Part shown: one piece after another, positions 28,030-38,279 of the stretch
Layout of the letters: each line of letters starts with the position of its first letter
Numbering within the stretch: position 1 is the stretch's first letter
Assembly (NCBI RefSeq): GCF_964059965.1
Contig: NZ_OZ060923.1
Coordinates: 744,001-808,000 of the forward strand
Length of the DNA: 64,000 nucleotides
Origin: Fukatsuia anoeciicola
Lineage (GTDB): Bacteria > Pseudomonadota > Gammaproteobacteria > Enterobacterales > Enterobacteriaceae
Reading direction: 5' to 3'
Notes under the pieces: generated by a model
Database searches by the model: none
The model's input: only the letters and a program-made list of their open reading frames with translations
Told to the model about the DNA's origin: nothing
Translations under genes and position numbers: made by a program

Positions 28030-29360
28030 AACTTTTAACATTTAAGGTACTTAATTTTATCATATAGTTATCTTAATTTTTAAAAATGTTGATAATATTA
28101 CTATCCATTATTGTTTTATGTAAATTTATATAATTAACTAAAATCTTTAATATTTTAAGGTAAATAAAATATAAGCTTCTGTTTAAATTACTAAAGGATT
28201 TATGGAGTATATAAATACTATAATTATTGTTAATAGTATTAAAAATAGTATAAAGCTGGTTAGTAACTGAAAGAAATTTATTTGTGTAGATAACTTTAGT
28301 AATAAAAAGATACTAATAAATATTATTGAATAACATTTTCATTTTTCTATTTTTTTAGAATATACTTAGTAAGTTCATATGTCACTATTTTATTGAAGTA
28401 TTTGATTAAGAGAATATTAATTCTATCAATTAATTAATTTATTTTCTAGATAAATAAAAAAAATCTAAAAACTATCCTAATAAATAACTAATTATTATCC
28501 TCAGTAATACAAATGTACTAATATGTTAAAATTTTTAATTAAATAATAAGTAGGTTAGTGAAAATAAAATAACTATATAAATAAAAGATTAAGTTATACT
28601 TAGTTTTACTAATTATATTAACTGCATAAAGTTTAAAAGAATATATTTAATTTTTTATAATTATTAATAGTATATAATTCTAGGTTTTGCTAAAAGCATT
28701 ATTAGTTATAAAATTAACAAAAATCTATTATAAAAGTAAATTTTTTAAAGATTATTATATTAGATATATTAAAGGTAAATTAGTTAAATTTGCTATCTTC
28801 TTAAAAAGTTAGAAAACAGTAATTGATATGATTAATAGAAAAATTTATCAAAGATTTTTAGTATAGCTAATAGCTTTTTAACTTAGTTTGATAATAAAAT
28901 ATATAAAAATATATATATGAATTAAAACATATATATAACCGTGTTAAAACTAAAATTAAAAGTACTTAGTCAAGCTAAACAAGATCAAAGTTCCAAAAAT
29001 TTTAATTATTAGAAAAGTTAATTCTTTTATCTAATAACTCGTATAATTTAGAAGTAAAGCAAAATAGCGACATTAAAATAACGTAAATAATTTAAAAATA
29101 AAACTAAAATAAAACTATTACTAACTTGTTATTTTATAAAATTATCTATAAAAATAAACTAAAATTAGATAAAAATCGTATTAAGAAATTAATTAAAATG
29201 GTATCTTTTTATGAAGATCTATAACAAGTCTTTAATTTTTAAAATAATCAGAAAAATCTATAAATAATACATGCAATATAGTTCTAGAAGAAAAGTAGCA
29301 GAAAAGATCCTAGTTACAGTTAAAATAAATAAAAATAACTACCTTTAGTTAATTAATAAA
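28030..29360 (+). pseudogene. tig: Eroded tig (trigger factor)
   Basis: Trigger factor, the ribosome-bound chaperone/prolyl isomerase, lies upstream of clpP in enterics. The C-terminal ~60 codons align without gaps from about 29160: K-L-D-K-N-R-I-K-K-L-I-K-M-V-S-F-Y-E-D matches [22 protein letters not shown]. Then Q-V-F-N-F-*-N-N-Q-K-N-L-* matches E-V-I-E-F-Y-S-K-N-K-E-L-M. Near 28140, L-R-*-I-K fits F-R-K-G-K of the ribosome-binding region. Many stops intervene. The predicted length (~1.3 kb) equals the intact gene, so decay is mainly by substitution and small indels. Confidence 0.85.
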
Positions 29361-29531
29361 CTTGTCTACTAACATATGATATTTTAAAATATTTAATTAA
29401 TAAATATTTAATTTATTAAACTAGTAGTTATTAGCTTTAGGTTTTTTGTTTGTATTGCTATTATTAATTATTACTAATTATCTTAAGTAAGATCTATAAT
29501 AAATGATGTTAAATGCTATTAGGATATAACA

Positions 29532-30200
29532 ATGTCATATAATAAAAAACAAAATCAATTTGTATCAAACATGGCTCTTGTACCAATGGTTATAGATCAA
29601 ACTCCCCGCGGGGAACGTGCTTATGATATTTATTCTCGTTTATTAAAAGAACGTGTTATTTTTTTAACCGGGCAAATTGAAGATCATATGGCTAATCTAA
29701 TTGTAGCGCAGATGTTATTTTTAGAAGCTGAAAATCCAGAAAAAGATATTTTTCTGTATATTAATTCACCAGGAGGAGTAGTTACAGCTGGTATGTCTAT
29801 TTATGACACTATGCAGTTTATTAAGCCTGATATTAGTACAATGTGTATTGGGCAAGCGTGCTCAATGGGAGCTTTTCTATTGACTGCTGGAGCAAAAGGT
29901 AAACGTTATTGTTTGCCTAATTCTCGTGTAATGATTCACCAACCGTTAGGTAGCTATCAAGGTCAAGCTAGTGATATAGAAATTCATGCTCAAGAAATTT
30001 TAAAAGCAAAAATACGTATTAATGTACTTATAGCAAAACATACAGGTAAACCACTTAAAATAATAGAAAAAGATACAGAACGCGACTACTTTTTATCTGC
30101 CGAAGAATCAGTTAAGTACGGTTTAATAGATAGTGTACTAGCTTATCGAATTTTATCTGATACTAATAAAATAAATAGTGTCAAAAAAAGTAAAAAATAA
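29532..30200 (+). CDS. clpP: ATP-dependent Clp protease proteolytic subunit ClpP
   Basis: ClpP is the tetradecameric serine peptidase fed by ClpX. The catalytic triad is intact: Ser111 in G-Q-A-C-S-M-G-A, His136 in V-M-I-H-Q-P-L-G and Asp185 in D-T-E-R-D. There are 222 residues against 207 in E. coli; the extra ~15 form a Lys/Ser-rich C-terminal tail (D-T-N-K-I-N-S-V-K-K) beyond the usual end. N-terminal M-A-L-V-P-M-V suggests that propeptide processing is conserved. It is followed by clpX after a ~260-base spacer, as in the tig-clpP-clpX-lon block. Confidence 0.98.
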   Translation: MSYNKKQNQFVSNMALVPMVIDQTPRGERAYDIYSRLLKERVIFLTGQIEDHMANLIVAQMLFLEAENPEKDIFLYINSPGGVVTAGMSIYDTMQFIKPDISTMCIGQACSMGAFLLTAGAKGKRYCLPNSRVMIHQPLGSYQGQASDIEIHAQEILKAKIRINVLIAKHTGKPLKIIEKDTERDYFLSAEESVKYGLIDSVLAYRILSDTNKINSVKKSKK

Positions 30201-30460
30201 TCTTCTTCCACTGTTATAAAGTATACTCCACTACATGTATGTTATATATAACCTCATCAATGATTTATTTCGACGATTAAATCTACTATAGTAAAATATT
30301 ATGGTATAAGCATTTTCTAATATAAATTAGAGATTATTCAAACAATATTAAAGAATTTACCATCATATTTCACAATAATAGAATATTAAATAATAATTTA
30401 AACGATTACTTTATTATAGTATTTATTCTATGGTGATAAGGACTAAAAAGAGGTTTATTA

Positions 30461-31720
30461 ATGACAGAAAAATGCAAAAAGGGGTCAGAAAAGCTATTAT
30501 ATTGTTCTTTCTGTGGTAAAAATCAAGATGAAGTACTTAAATTAATTGCTGGTTCAGCAGTATATATCTGCAACGAATGTGTTGATTTATGTAACGATAT
30601 CATTCGCCAGGAAATCAAGGAAACAGTTCCGTCATACAAAGAACAAAGCGTATTACCAACACCACAGGAGATTCGTCATCATCTTGATGACTATGTTGTT
30701 GGACAGGAATCAACAAAAAAAGCATTAGCTGTTGCGGTATATAACCACTATAAACGTATTCGTAATAGCCATATTAGTAATGGTGTTGAGTTAGGTAAAA
30801 GTAATATTTTATTGATTGGTCCTACTGGTAGCGGGAAAACCTTATTAGCAGAAACTTTAGCTCGTTTTTTAGATGTACCCTTTACTATAGCGGACGCGAC
30901 TACTTTAACTGAAGCCGGTTACGTAGGAGAAGACGTAGAAAATATTATACAAAAGCTATTACAAAAATGTGATTACGATATACAAAAAGCACAACTAGGC
31001 ATTGTTTATATTGATGAAATTGATAAAATTTCACGTAAATTAGATAACCCATCAATAACCCGTGATGTTTCTGGTGAAGGCGTACAGCAAGCACTATTAA
31101 AACTAATAGAAGGCACTATTGCATCAGTACCCCCACAAGGCGGACGTAAACATCCACAACAAGATTTCTTACAAGTTGACACTTCAAAAATTCTTTTCAT
31201 CTGTGGTGGAGCTTTTGCTGGATTAGATAAAGTTATTAATCAACGTATAAATACTGGTACTGGTATTGGTTTTAGCGCTATAGTGAAAAATATATCTGAA
31301 CAGGCAAATGAAAACGAATTATTAAAACAAACCAAACCGGAAGATTTAATTAAATTTGGTTTAATTCCTGAATTTATAGGGCGTTTACCAGTAATGACAA
31401 CACTCAGTGAATTAAATGAAGATACATTAATTAAGATTTTAAAAGAACCAAAAAATGCATTAACAAAGCAATATCAAATACTATTTAACCTAGAGGGTGT
31501 TAAACTTGAATTCAGTGAAGATGCTTTAATGGCAGTTGTCAAAAAGGCAATGACACATAAAACAGGCGCACGTGGTTTACGTTCTATTCTTGAAGAAGTA
31601 TTACTAGATACTATGTATCATCTACCATCAATGAAAAGAGTAAATAAAGTAGTAATAGATGAATCAGTTATAATTGGCCAATCTTCTCCATTATTGATTT
31701 ATAATAATATTAAAACTTAA
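30461..31720 (+). CDS. clpX: ATP-dependent Clp protease ATPase subunit ClpX
   Basis: ClpX is the AAA+ unfoldase that feeds ClpP. The N-terminal zinc-binding domain has Cys15, Cys18, Cys37 and Cys40. Walker A G-P-T-G-S-G-K-T is at 120-127 and Walker B I-V-Y-I-D-E-I-D-K follows. The pore loop A-G-Y-V-G-E-D and the sensor region G-L-I-P-E-F-I-G-R-L-P are intact. The I-G-F-style ClpP-contact loop reads G-I-G-F-S-A. The length is 419 aa (E. coli 424), with near-complete colinearity. A GAGG-type site lies upstream of the ATG. Confidence 0.98.
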   Translation: MTEKCKKGSEKLLYCSFCGKNQDEVLKLIAGSAVYICNECVDLCNDIIRQEIKETVPSYKEQSVLPTPQEIRHHLDDYVVGQESTKKALAVAVYNHYKRIRNSHISNGVELGKSNILLIGPTGSGKTLLAETLARFLDVPFTIADATTLTEAGYVGEDVENIIQKLLQKCDYDIQKAQLGIVYIDEIDKISRKLDNPSITRDVSGEGVQQALLKLIEGTIASVPPQGGRKHPQQDFLQVDTSKILFICGGAFAGLDKVINQRINTGTGIGFSAIVKNISEQANENELLKQTKPEDLIKFGLIPEFIGRLPVMTTLSELNEDTLIKILKEPKNALTKQYQILFNLEGVKLEFSEDALMAVVKKAMTHKTGARGLRSILEEVLLDTMYHLPSMKRVNKVVIDESVIIGQSSPLLIYNNIKT

Positions 31721-31799
31721 GTAATTGTTGAATAATTAATTCAAAGAGGCAATGCAAGACGGGGTCTTATCTTTAGTTTTTATCATTATATCATTATTA

Positions 31800-31826
31800 T
31801 TGAATCTCATATTTTCATCCCAATAT
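31800..31826 (+). promoter_or_regulatory. Heat-shock (sigma-32) promoter of lon
   Basis: TTGAA at 31800-31804, a 14-base spacer and CCCAATAT at 31819-31826 match the sigma-32 pattern CTTGAA-N14-CCCCATNT. It is also colinear with the E. coli lon promoter, with the same spacing and conserved TTGAAT...CAT.CC. It stands ~90 bases before the lon ATG. This suggests heat induction of lon survives, provided rpoH does. Confidence 0.75.
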
Positions 31827-31913
31827 AGTTAGAAATTTATATAGTAAACTTCGTGACGACCCATATTTTATGAGATTTATTATAAGTTAGGCAATAAGCT
31901 AAGAGAGAGTTCT

Positions 31914-34280
31914 ATGAACCTTGAACATTCTGAGCACATAAAAATCCCTGTATTACCATTGCGTGATATGGTGGTTTACCCCTATATGGTGATCCCATTG
32001 TTTGTAGGTCGAGAAAAATCAATTCGTTGCTTAGAAGCTGCGATGGATCATGATAAAAAAATCATGTTAGTTGCGCAAAAAGAAGCTTCAACAGATGATC
32101 CTTGTGTTAAAGATCTATTTTCTGTTGGTACTATAGCTTCTATTTTACAAATGTTAAAATTACCAGATGGTACGGTAAAAGTGCTAGTAGAAGGATTACA
32201 GCGAGCAAATATTACGACGCTTTTAGATAGTGGTAAATATTTTTCAGCATTTGCTGAATATTTAAAACCAGTACTAATAGATGAACGTGAACAAGAAGTT
32301 TTAATGCGTACAGCCATTAACCAATTTGAAGGTTACATAAAACTTAATAAAAAAATTCCTCCTGAAGTTTTAACTTCTTTAAATAATATTGAAGATGCAG
32401 CACGCCTTGCTGATACTATTACTGCTCATATGCCATTAAAGCTAAGTGATAAACAGGCTGTACTTGAGATGTTTTCGGTGACTAAGCGTCTTGAATACTT
32501 AATGACAATGATAGAATCAGAAATCGATTTATTACAGGTTGAAAGACGTATCCGTAGTCGTATAAAAAAACAAATGGAAAAAAGTCAACGTGAATACTAT
32601 CTTAATGAGCAAATGAAAGCAATTCAAAAAGAATTAGGAGAAATAGATAATAATCCTGATGAACAGGAGATACTAAAACGTAAAATTAAAGCGTCAAAAA
32701 TGCCACGAGATGCACGCGAAAAAACTGAAACTGAATTACGAAAACTGAAAATGATGTCACCAATGTCAGCAGAAGCAACGGTTATACGTAGCTATATTGA
32801 CTGGATGTTGCAAGTACCCTGGAGTAGTCGTAGCAAAGTTAAAAAAACTTTAATTAAAGCAGAGCAAATATTGGATACTGATCATTATGGTTTAAAACAA
32901 GTTAAAGAACGTATTTTAGAATATCTTGCTGTACAAAGTCGTATTAATAAAATAAAGGGTCCTATTCTCTGTTTAGTTGGTCCACCAGGAGTTGGTAAAA
33001 CTTCTCTTGGTCAATCTATTGCCCAAGCAACTGGCCGTAAATATATACGTATGGCACTAGGAGGCGTACGTGATGAAGCTGAAATACGCGGTCATCGTAA
33101 AACTTATATTGGTTCTATGCCAGGTAAGTTAATTCAGAAAATGGCTAAAGTAAAGGTAAAAAATCCGCTTTTTCTATTAGATGAAATTGATAAAATGGCT
33201 GCTGATATGCGTGGTGATCCAGCTTCAGCATTACTAGAAGTTCTTGATCCAGAACAAAATATAGCATTTAATGATAACTATCTTGAAGTTGATTATGATC
33301 TATCTAATGTAATGTTTGTAGCAACTTCTAATTCAATGAATATTCCTGCGCCATTATTAGATCGTATGGAAGTAATTCGTCTTTCTGGTTATACCGAAGA
33401 CGAAAAACTTAATATTGCGAAAAAACATTTACTACCAAAACAATTTGAACGTAATGCGGTTAAAAAAACTGAATTAACGATTGAAGATAATGCTATAGTT
33501 AATATTATCCGTTTTTATACTAGAGAAGCAGGCGTACGCAGTCTAGAACGTGAGATATCTAAACTATGTCGCAAAGTAGTTAAAAAATTATTAATAGAAA
33601 AATCTCTTAAGCAAATTAAGATTAATAAGGATAATTTAAAGGATTTTCTTGGTATACAAAAAATTAACTATGGTAGGGCAGATACAGAAAATCGAATCGG
33701 ACAAGTGACTGGGCTCGCTTGGACAGAAACGGGAGGTGATTTACTTACTATCGAAACAGCTAGTGTTCCAGGAAAAAGTAAACTTAGTTATACAGGCTCG
33801 CTAGGTGAAGTGATGCAAGAATCTATTCAAGCGGCATTAACGGTAGTACGTGCTCGTGCTGATAAATTAGGTATCGCTGCTGATTTTCATGAAAAACATG
33901 ATATTCACGTACATGTTCCAGAAGGGGCAACCCCAAAAGACGGCCCAAGTGCTGGTATTGCAATGTGTACAGCATTAGTTTCTTGTCTAACTGGAAATCC
34001 AGTACGTGCAGATGTTGCAATGACAGGTGAGATCACATTACGTGGACAGGTATTACCTATCGGTGGTTTAAAAGAAAAATTACTAGCAGCGCATCGTGGT
34101 GGTATTAAAATAGTATTGATTCCTGATGAAAATAGACGTAACCTAGAAGAAATCCCCAATAATATAATTATTGATCTCATTATTTATCCAGTAAAAGCTA
34201 TTGATGATGTTTTAACTTTAGCATTGCAAAATCCACCTTTTAGTACACAACTATCTCCTTTAAAGAGTGAAGATGCATGA
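31914..34280 (+). CDS. lon: ATP-dependent protease La (Lon)
   Basis: Lon is the homohexameric cytosolic protease that clears damaged and regulatory proteins. The N-terminal substrate domain (about residues 10-200) starts I-P-V-L-P-L-R-D-M-V-V-Y-P. A coiled linker (R-R-I-R-S-R-I-K-K-Q-M) follows, then the AAA+ domain with Walker A G-P-P-G-V-G-K-T near residue 360 and Walker B P-L-F-L-L-D-E-I-D-K. The protease domain has the catalytic Ser in D-G-P-S-A-G and the Lys in G-G-L-K-E-K. It is 788 aa (E. coli 784). The ribosome-binding region CTAAGAGAGAGTTCTATG is nearly identical to that of E. coli. hupB, normally between lon and ppiD, is gone: only 76 bases remain. Confidence 0.98.
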   Translation: MNLEHSEHIKIPVLPLRDMVVYPYMVIPLFVGREKSIRCLEAAMDHDKKIMLVAQKEASTDDPCVKDLFSVGTIASILQMLKLPDGTVKVLVEGLQRANITTLLDSGKYFSAFAEYLKPVLIDEREQEVLMRTAINQFEGYIKLNKKIPPEVLTSLNNIEDAARLADTITAHMPLKLSDKQAVLEMFSVTKRLEYLMTMIESEIDLLQVERRIRSRIKKQMEKSQREYYLNEQMKAIQKELGEIDNNPDEQEILKRKIKASKMPRDAREKTETELRKLKMMSPMSAEATVIRSYIDWMLQVPWSSRSKVKKTLIKAEQILDTDHYGLKQVKERILEYLAVQSRINKIKGPILCLVGPPGVGKTSLGQSIAQATGRKYIRMALGGVRDEAEIRGHRKTYIGSMPGKLIQKMAKVKVKNPLFLLDEIDKMAADMRGDPASALLEVLDPEQNIAFNDNYLEVDYDLSNVMFVATSNSMNIPAPLLDRMEVIRLSGYTEDEKLNIAKKHLLPKQFERNAVKKTELTIEDNAIVNIIRFYTREAGVRSLEREISKLCRKVVKKLLIEKSLKQIKINKDNLKDFLGIQKINYGRADTENRIGQVTGLAWTETGGDLLTIETASVPGKSKLSYTGSLGEVMQESIQAALTVVRARADKLGIAADFHEKHDIHVHVPEGATPKDGPSAGIAMCTALVSCLTGNPVRADVAMTGEITLRGQVLPIGGLKEKLLAAHRGGIKIVLIPDENRRNLEEIPNNIIIDLIIYPVKAIDDVLTLALQNPPFSTQLSPLKSEDA

Positions 34281-34356
34281 TAAACATTAATAATGTTAAT
34301 GCTGGTAAATCTGTCTAGTTTATCAGTTACTATACACAGTAGAGTATTGTTATTTT

Positions 34357-36231
34357 ATGATAGAAAAACCACGTGCAGTAACTAAGAGTATTATTCTTAA
34401 GATTATCGTTACCTTAATCATCCTCTCTATTATACTAACCAGTATCAGTAGCTATTTAATAGATGAGAATGATAAGTATGCTGCTAAAGTTAATGGCAAA
34501 AAAATTAATTATAAACAGTTAGAAGAAGTATTTCAAGGTGAACGTTTCCGTTTACAACAACAATTAGGAGAACAATTTTTTACCTTAGCAAGTAACGAAA
34601 GTTATATGAAGCAGTTACGCCAGCAAGCACTTAAACAGTTAATTAACAGTACATTACTTAATCAATACGCTGAAAAACTTGGTTTAACAGTTAGTGATGA
34701 ACAAGTAAAAGCATCAATTCGCCAGATTCCTTATTTTCAGATAGATAATAAATTTGATAATGCTAAATATCTTAGCCTAATTACTAGTATGGGATATACA
34801 GCTGAATATTTTGCTCAACTACAGCGTCAGCAGATAATTATAAAACAACTATTACAAGCGATTAGCAATAGCGAATTTATTTTACCTAGAGAAATTAAAG
34901 ATATATCAGAATTAATTTTACAACAACGTGATGTCCGTTTAGCAACATTCAATATTAGTAAATTACAAACTCAACAAAAAACAACAGAAATAGAATTACA
35001 AACTTATTACGATCAACATAAAAATAATTTTATCACACCGGAAGAAATAAAAGTTAACTTTATTGAGATAGATGCAACAGCAATACAAGATAAAATTATA
35101 GTTAATAAAAAGGACATTCAAGCTTATTATAATCAGCATAAAAATAACTACAAACAACCAGAACGTAAAAATTTTAGTGTAATTCAATTTAAAACTAAAA
35201 AAGAAGCAGAGTCTACTTTGTATAAACTAAAAAACGGTGCTAATTTTGAAATACTAGCTAAACAAAAATCAACTGATATTATTTCACGCAAAAAAGGTGG
35301 TGCCTTAGGTTGGTTACAAACTGAAACTATTGGTAATGAGTTTAAACAAGCTAATCTAACTAAAAAAGGACAACTTTCAGGTGTTATAAAATCTTCAGTA
35401 GGGTATTTATTGATACGTTTAAATGATATTCAAACAGAATATATTAAACCATTAAATGAAATACAAAGTGAACTAGCTAAACAAGTGAGACAGGAAAAAG
35501 CGCTAGATACCTATTACGTATTACAACAAAAAGCCAGCATAGCAGCTACTAAAGATAATGATTCATTAATGTCTATTGAAAAAATAACAGGACTAAAAAT
35601 TCAACAGACTGACTGGTTTACACGTGCAACAGTTCCTAAAAAACTTAACTTTAACCCCTTAATACAAATAATGTTTGATGGTTCTTTAATTAGAACAAAA
35701 GAAAGAGCTGGTAATAATTCTGATATCATTACTGTTGAAGAGGGTAAAGCTTTTATTATTCGTATAGCTAAACATAAAGTTGAAAAAATAAAACCTTTTA
35801 AACAGATCCATAACGAACTAATTACATTAGTTAAATATCAAAAAGCGCAATACTTTGCTCAAGCTGAGAGTAAAAAAATTTTAGCAATATTAAAGCAAAA
35901 TAAAGATACTACTGCAATTAAAACTATAAAGCTAAAATTTACTAAGAAAAAAACCATGTCACGTTCTATAAATGATGGATTACTAACCAAAACTATCTTT
36001 AAACTATCACCGCCACAAAAAAATAAGCCAGTATATGGTTTATCTCAAGATAGTCAAAATAACATAGTATTAATTGAATTACTAAATATTACTCCAGGTA
36101 AGCTACCTAAGAACGAAATAAAAAATTTTATTAGTCAGATGCAGCAGAGTACTAACGAAATAACTTTTGCAACATTAATGACAAACCTATACCAAAAAGC
36201 AACTATAAAAATAAATATGATAGAACAATAA
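34357..36231 (+). CDS. ppiD: Periplasmic chaperone PpiD (SurA-like parvulin domain)
   Basis: PpiD is an inner-membrane-anchored periplasmic chaperone near the SecYEG exit. It has a short cytoplasmic tail, one membrane helix (about residues 13-35), a SurA-N-like region with E-Q-F-F-T-L-A-S-N-E-S-Y-M-K-Q-L-R-Q-Q, a parvulin-like domain (about 265-360, with A-K-Q-K-S-T-D-I-I-S and G-Q-L-S-G-V-I-K-S-S-V-G) and a C-terminal chaperone region. It is 624 aa (E. coli 623), rich in Lys and Gln but unbroken. With trigger factor lost in this window, PpiD (a known genetic partner) may carry more of the load; that is inference. The reading frame after ppiD is degenerate. Confidence 0.96.
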   Translation: MIEKPRAVTKSIILKIIVTLIILSIILTSISSYLIDENDKYAAKVNGKKINYKQLEEVFQGERFRLQQQLGEQFFTLASNESYMKQLRQQALKQLINSTLLNQYAEKLGLTVSDEQVKASIRQIPYFQIDNKFDNAKYLSLITSMGYTAEYFAQLQRQQIIIKQLLQAISNSEFILPREIKDISELILQQRDVRLATFNISKLQTQQKTTEIELQTYYDQHKNNFITPEEIKVNFIEIDATAIQDKIIVNKKDIQAYYNQHKNNYKQPERKNFSVIQFKTKKEAESTLYKLKNGANFEILAKQKSTDIISRKKGGALGWLQTETIGNEFKQANLTKKGQLSGVIKSSVGYLLIRLNDIQTEYIKPLNEIQSELAKQVRQEKALDTYYVLQQKASIAATKDNDSLMSIEKITGLKIQQTDWFTRATVPKKLNFNPLIQIMFDGSLIRTKERAGNNSDIITVEEGKAFIIRIAKHKVEKIKPFKQIHNELITLVKYQKAQYFAQAESKKILAILKQNKDTTAIKTIKLKFTKKKTMSRSINDGLLTKTIFKLSPPQKNKPVYGLSQDSQNNIVLIELLNITPGKLPKNEIKNFISQMQQSTNEITFATLMTNLYQKATIKINMIEQ

Positions 36232-37249
36232 TAATAGTAAGTATCAATATCTATTGATAAAAAATAAGCAGCTAAATGATACTAATTTGTGAGTTTATCT
36301 CATATTTTTTACTAAAAATTACCAGCTAATAAGTTGTGGTACAAGTAAGTTTTATGTCTAAAAAGTAGTGATGTAATAATATTAAGAGTATTCATATAGC
36401 ACTACTATAAACATAGTAACTAAAGGTTAAAGTATAGGTTTACTTTTTTATTATTTTTTATCTTTCATTAGATTTATAATGAGATATCTAAGATTTTATA
36501 ATCTTAACCTTAAATTATTACACTAGTTTTGTAACTTAAATTTTTTCTTACAATTATATTATTTATAATTAAAATGTAATAAAATAGATTTTTTAGTATT
36601 TTTAGTATAAATTAAATAGATGGAAGAATTTTAACCCTTGTTAAAATAATAGCAATCCAAGATAGATTAAATATTATAAATACCAGCTATATAGAAATAA
36701 ATAAGTAAGGTACGCTACTGTTTTTATTTATTTCTTTAAATAAAAAATTTTCTATATCTTTTAAAGATATTAAAATAATTTATATAACTATATGTAAGTA
36801 AAAAATTATATTTTATATCTTATTTATATAAACTAATTATTAGGTATATTTTATATTTTTTAACCTTTAAGTTATGAATAGTATAATAATAAAGCACCTA
36901 TTTGTTTTATTAAAAAATAGTTATAAATTTTTATAAAAAATTATTTTTTAATAGATGTTAGCTAACTCTTTATTATTTTAAATTTATCCATAGCTTTTAT
37001 TAAACATAATAATGTTAAGCTACTTTAATTTTTATTTTGATCGTAAATTAACCCTATTTATTATTATTAAAAATTTAATAATTTAAATAACTTTTAAGCT
37101 ATAAAATACTATAAGAGTAGTAGTATACTTAAATTATAGGTTATTACTAAATAATGGATTAATAGTTAGTTAGTTAGTTAGTTAGAAAAATATTTCTAAT
37201 TCTTTTATTGAATTTAATTTTTTAAAAAATATATATAAATAATTTAAAA
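36232..37249. other. Spacer after ppiD, nothing recognised
   Basis: About 1 kb of degenerate A/T-rich sequence. Enteric genes after ppiD (ybaV, fadM, queC, mdlAB) and those upstream of rlmE (yhbY, greA) could not be aligned. A synteny break between the lon-ppiD and folP blocks must lie here. A (TTAG)5 microrepeat is at 37166-37185. Confidence 0.35.
37166..37185 (+). repeat. TTAG tetranucleotide microsatellite, 5 copies
   Basis: Five perfect tandem TTAG units in decayed intergenic DNA, consistent with slippage in unconstrained sequence. Confidence 0.9.
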
Positions 37250-37870
37250 GTAGTATTAATATTACTTAAAATTTATTTAAAATAGGTAATATATATTTAA
37301 TATAGCAATTATAGAGTCAATTTAAATATAAGTTATAAATAATAATAAATATAATTTTTTATCAATAAATAAATTTTATATAATACATCTAATTCATATT
37401 AAAAATAATAAATAAAAATAACTATTTTTTAAATAAAAAAATTTATTACATCTATTGATATTCTTATTTAAATTTAACTATAGTTTAGGTTTAAAAGAAT
37501 ATTCTAATTTTTACTTTATAGTTATTCATAATAGTAATACTAGATATTTATAAAACTAACAAAAATTTATCACATTTAGCCTAAATAAATAACAGTAATT
37601 AAAAAATTTAGGTTATGTTTAGTTAATTATTTATTAATAATTTTCAAGCATTCACAAAAGTATTATAGTTATTTTTCTATTAACTAAAATTATAGAATAA
37701 GTAATAATTATATATTAAAAGTAATATACAGTATCAGCATATATTTATTAATGCTACTAAATACTGTTAAATTAATAAAAACATAAAGAGTTTTATTTAT
37801 AAAAAAGATATGTTCTTAAAAAGAACCAGCAATCGCAGACAAAAAGCAAAGGCAGTTACCTGCATAACTA
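37250..37870 (+). pseudogene. rlmE: Eroded rlmE (rrmJ/ftsJ, 23S rRNA U2552 methyltransferase)
   Basis: In enterics rlmE-ftsH precede folP. Near 37730-37765 the plus strand reads I-Y-L-L-M-L-L, fitting M-Y-L-V-E-L-A-L. Near 37785 it reads R-V-L-F-I-K, fitting R-S-L-F-T-K. At 37822-37865 it reads P-A-S-Q-T-K-S-K-G-S-Y after a one-base shift, fitting the C-terminal K-P-x-A-S-R-A-R-S-R-E-V-Y. The intervening catalytic segment seems deleted. This explains the strikingly GC-richer patch around 37820-37865, which is less mutated than its surroundings. The 5' limit is guessed from gene length. Confidence 0.55.
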
Positions 37871-38279
37871 TTTTTTAATAAAAGATATTATAATTTTAGA
37901 TTACTTAAGGATTTTATGTATAAATATACCTTATAATAAAAATAGTGATAAATATAGATTATTCAAGACTAGTAAAATTTATTTAAACTTAATATTTTTT
38001 AAAAAATAAAGAAAATTCTTTGATACTAAAAAGTAATGCAATAATTATAATTATAATTATAATTATCAAGTTAGTATACATTAAATAAAATGCTATTAGT
38101 ATAATTAAATAATCTAAGTTATATTGGATTATTACTAAAATAGGTAATAATGGTTTGAATTAAGGTGCAATCTAATTATAGTTATTTATAACATAAAAAA
38201 TTAGATAAATAATATTTTTAAAGAAGTTTAATCTATAAAATATCCTATTTTCATATTCTCATCTATAAAGTGAAATTAT
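37871..38279. other. Spacer before folP, at most a trace of ftsH
   Basis: ftsH (~1.9 kb) should lie here but only ~410 bases remain. AAGGATTTTATG at 37907-37918 looks like an old ribosome-binding site and start, and a nearby D-Y-S-R-L fits the FtsH D-Y-S-T-F segment, but these are short. A 6-base tandem repeat (ATAATT, about 4 copies) occupies 38041-38066. Confidence 0.3.
38041..38066 (+). repeat. ATAATT hexanucleotide tandem repeat
   Basis: Four consecutive ATAATT units plus a partial copy in the decayed spacer before folP. Confidence 0.9.

Noticed and set aside
37817..37865. GC-richer patch as a small RNA (SRP, RNase P or tmRNA-like)
   Set aside because: No conserved core of these RNAs could be matched, whereas a one-base shift gives a colinear match to the RlmE C terminus in the expected synteny.
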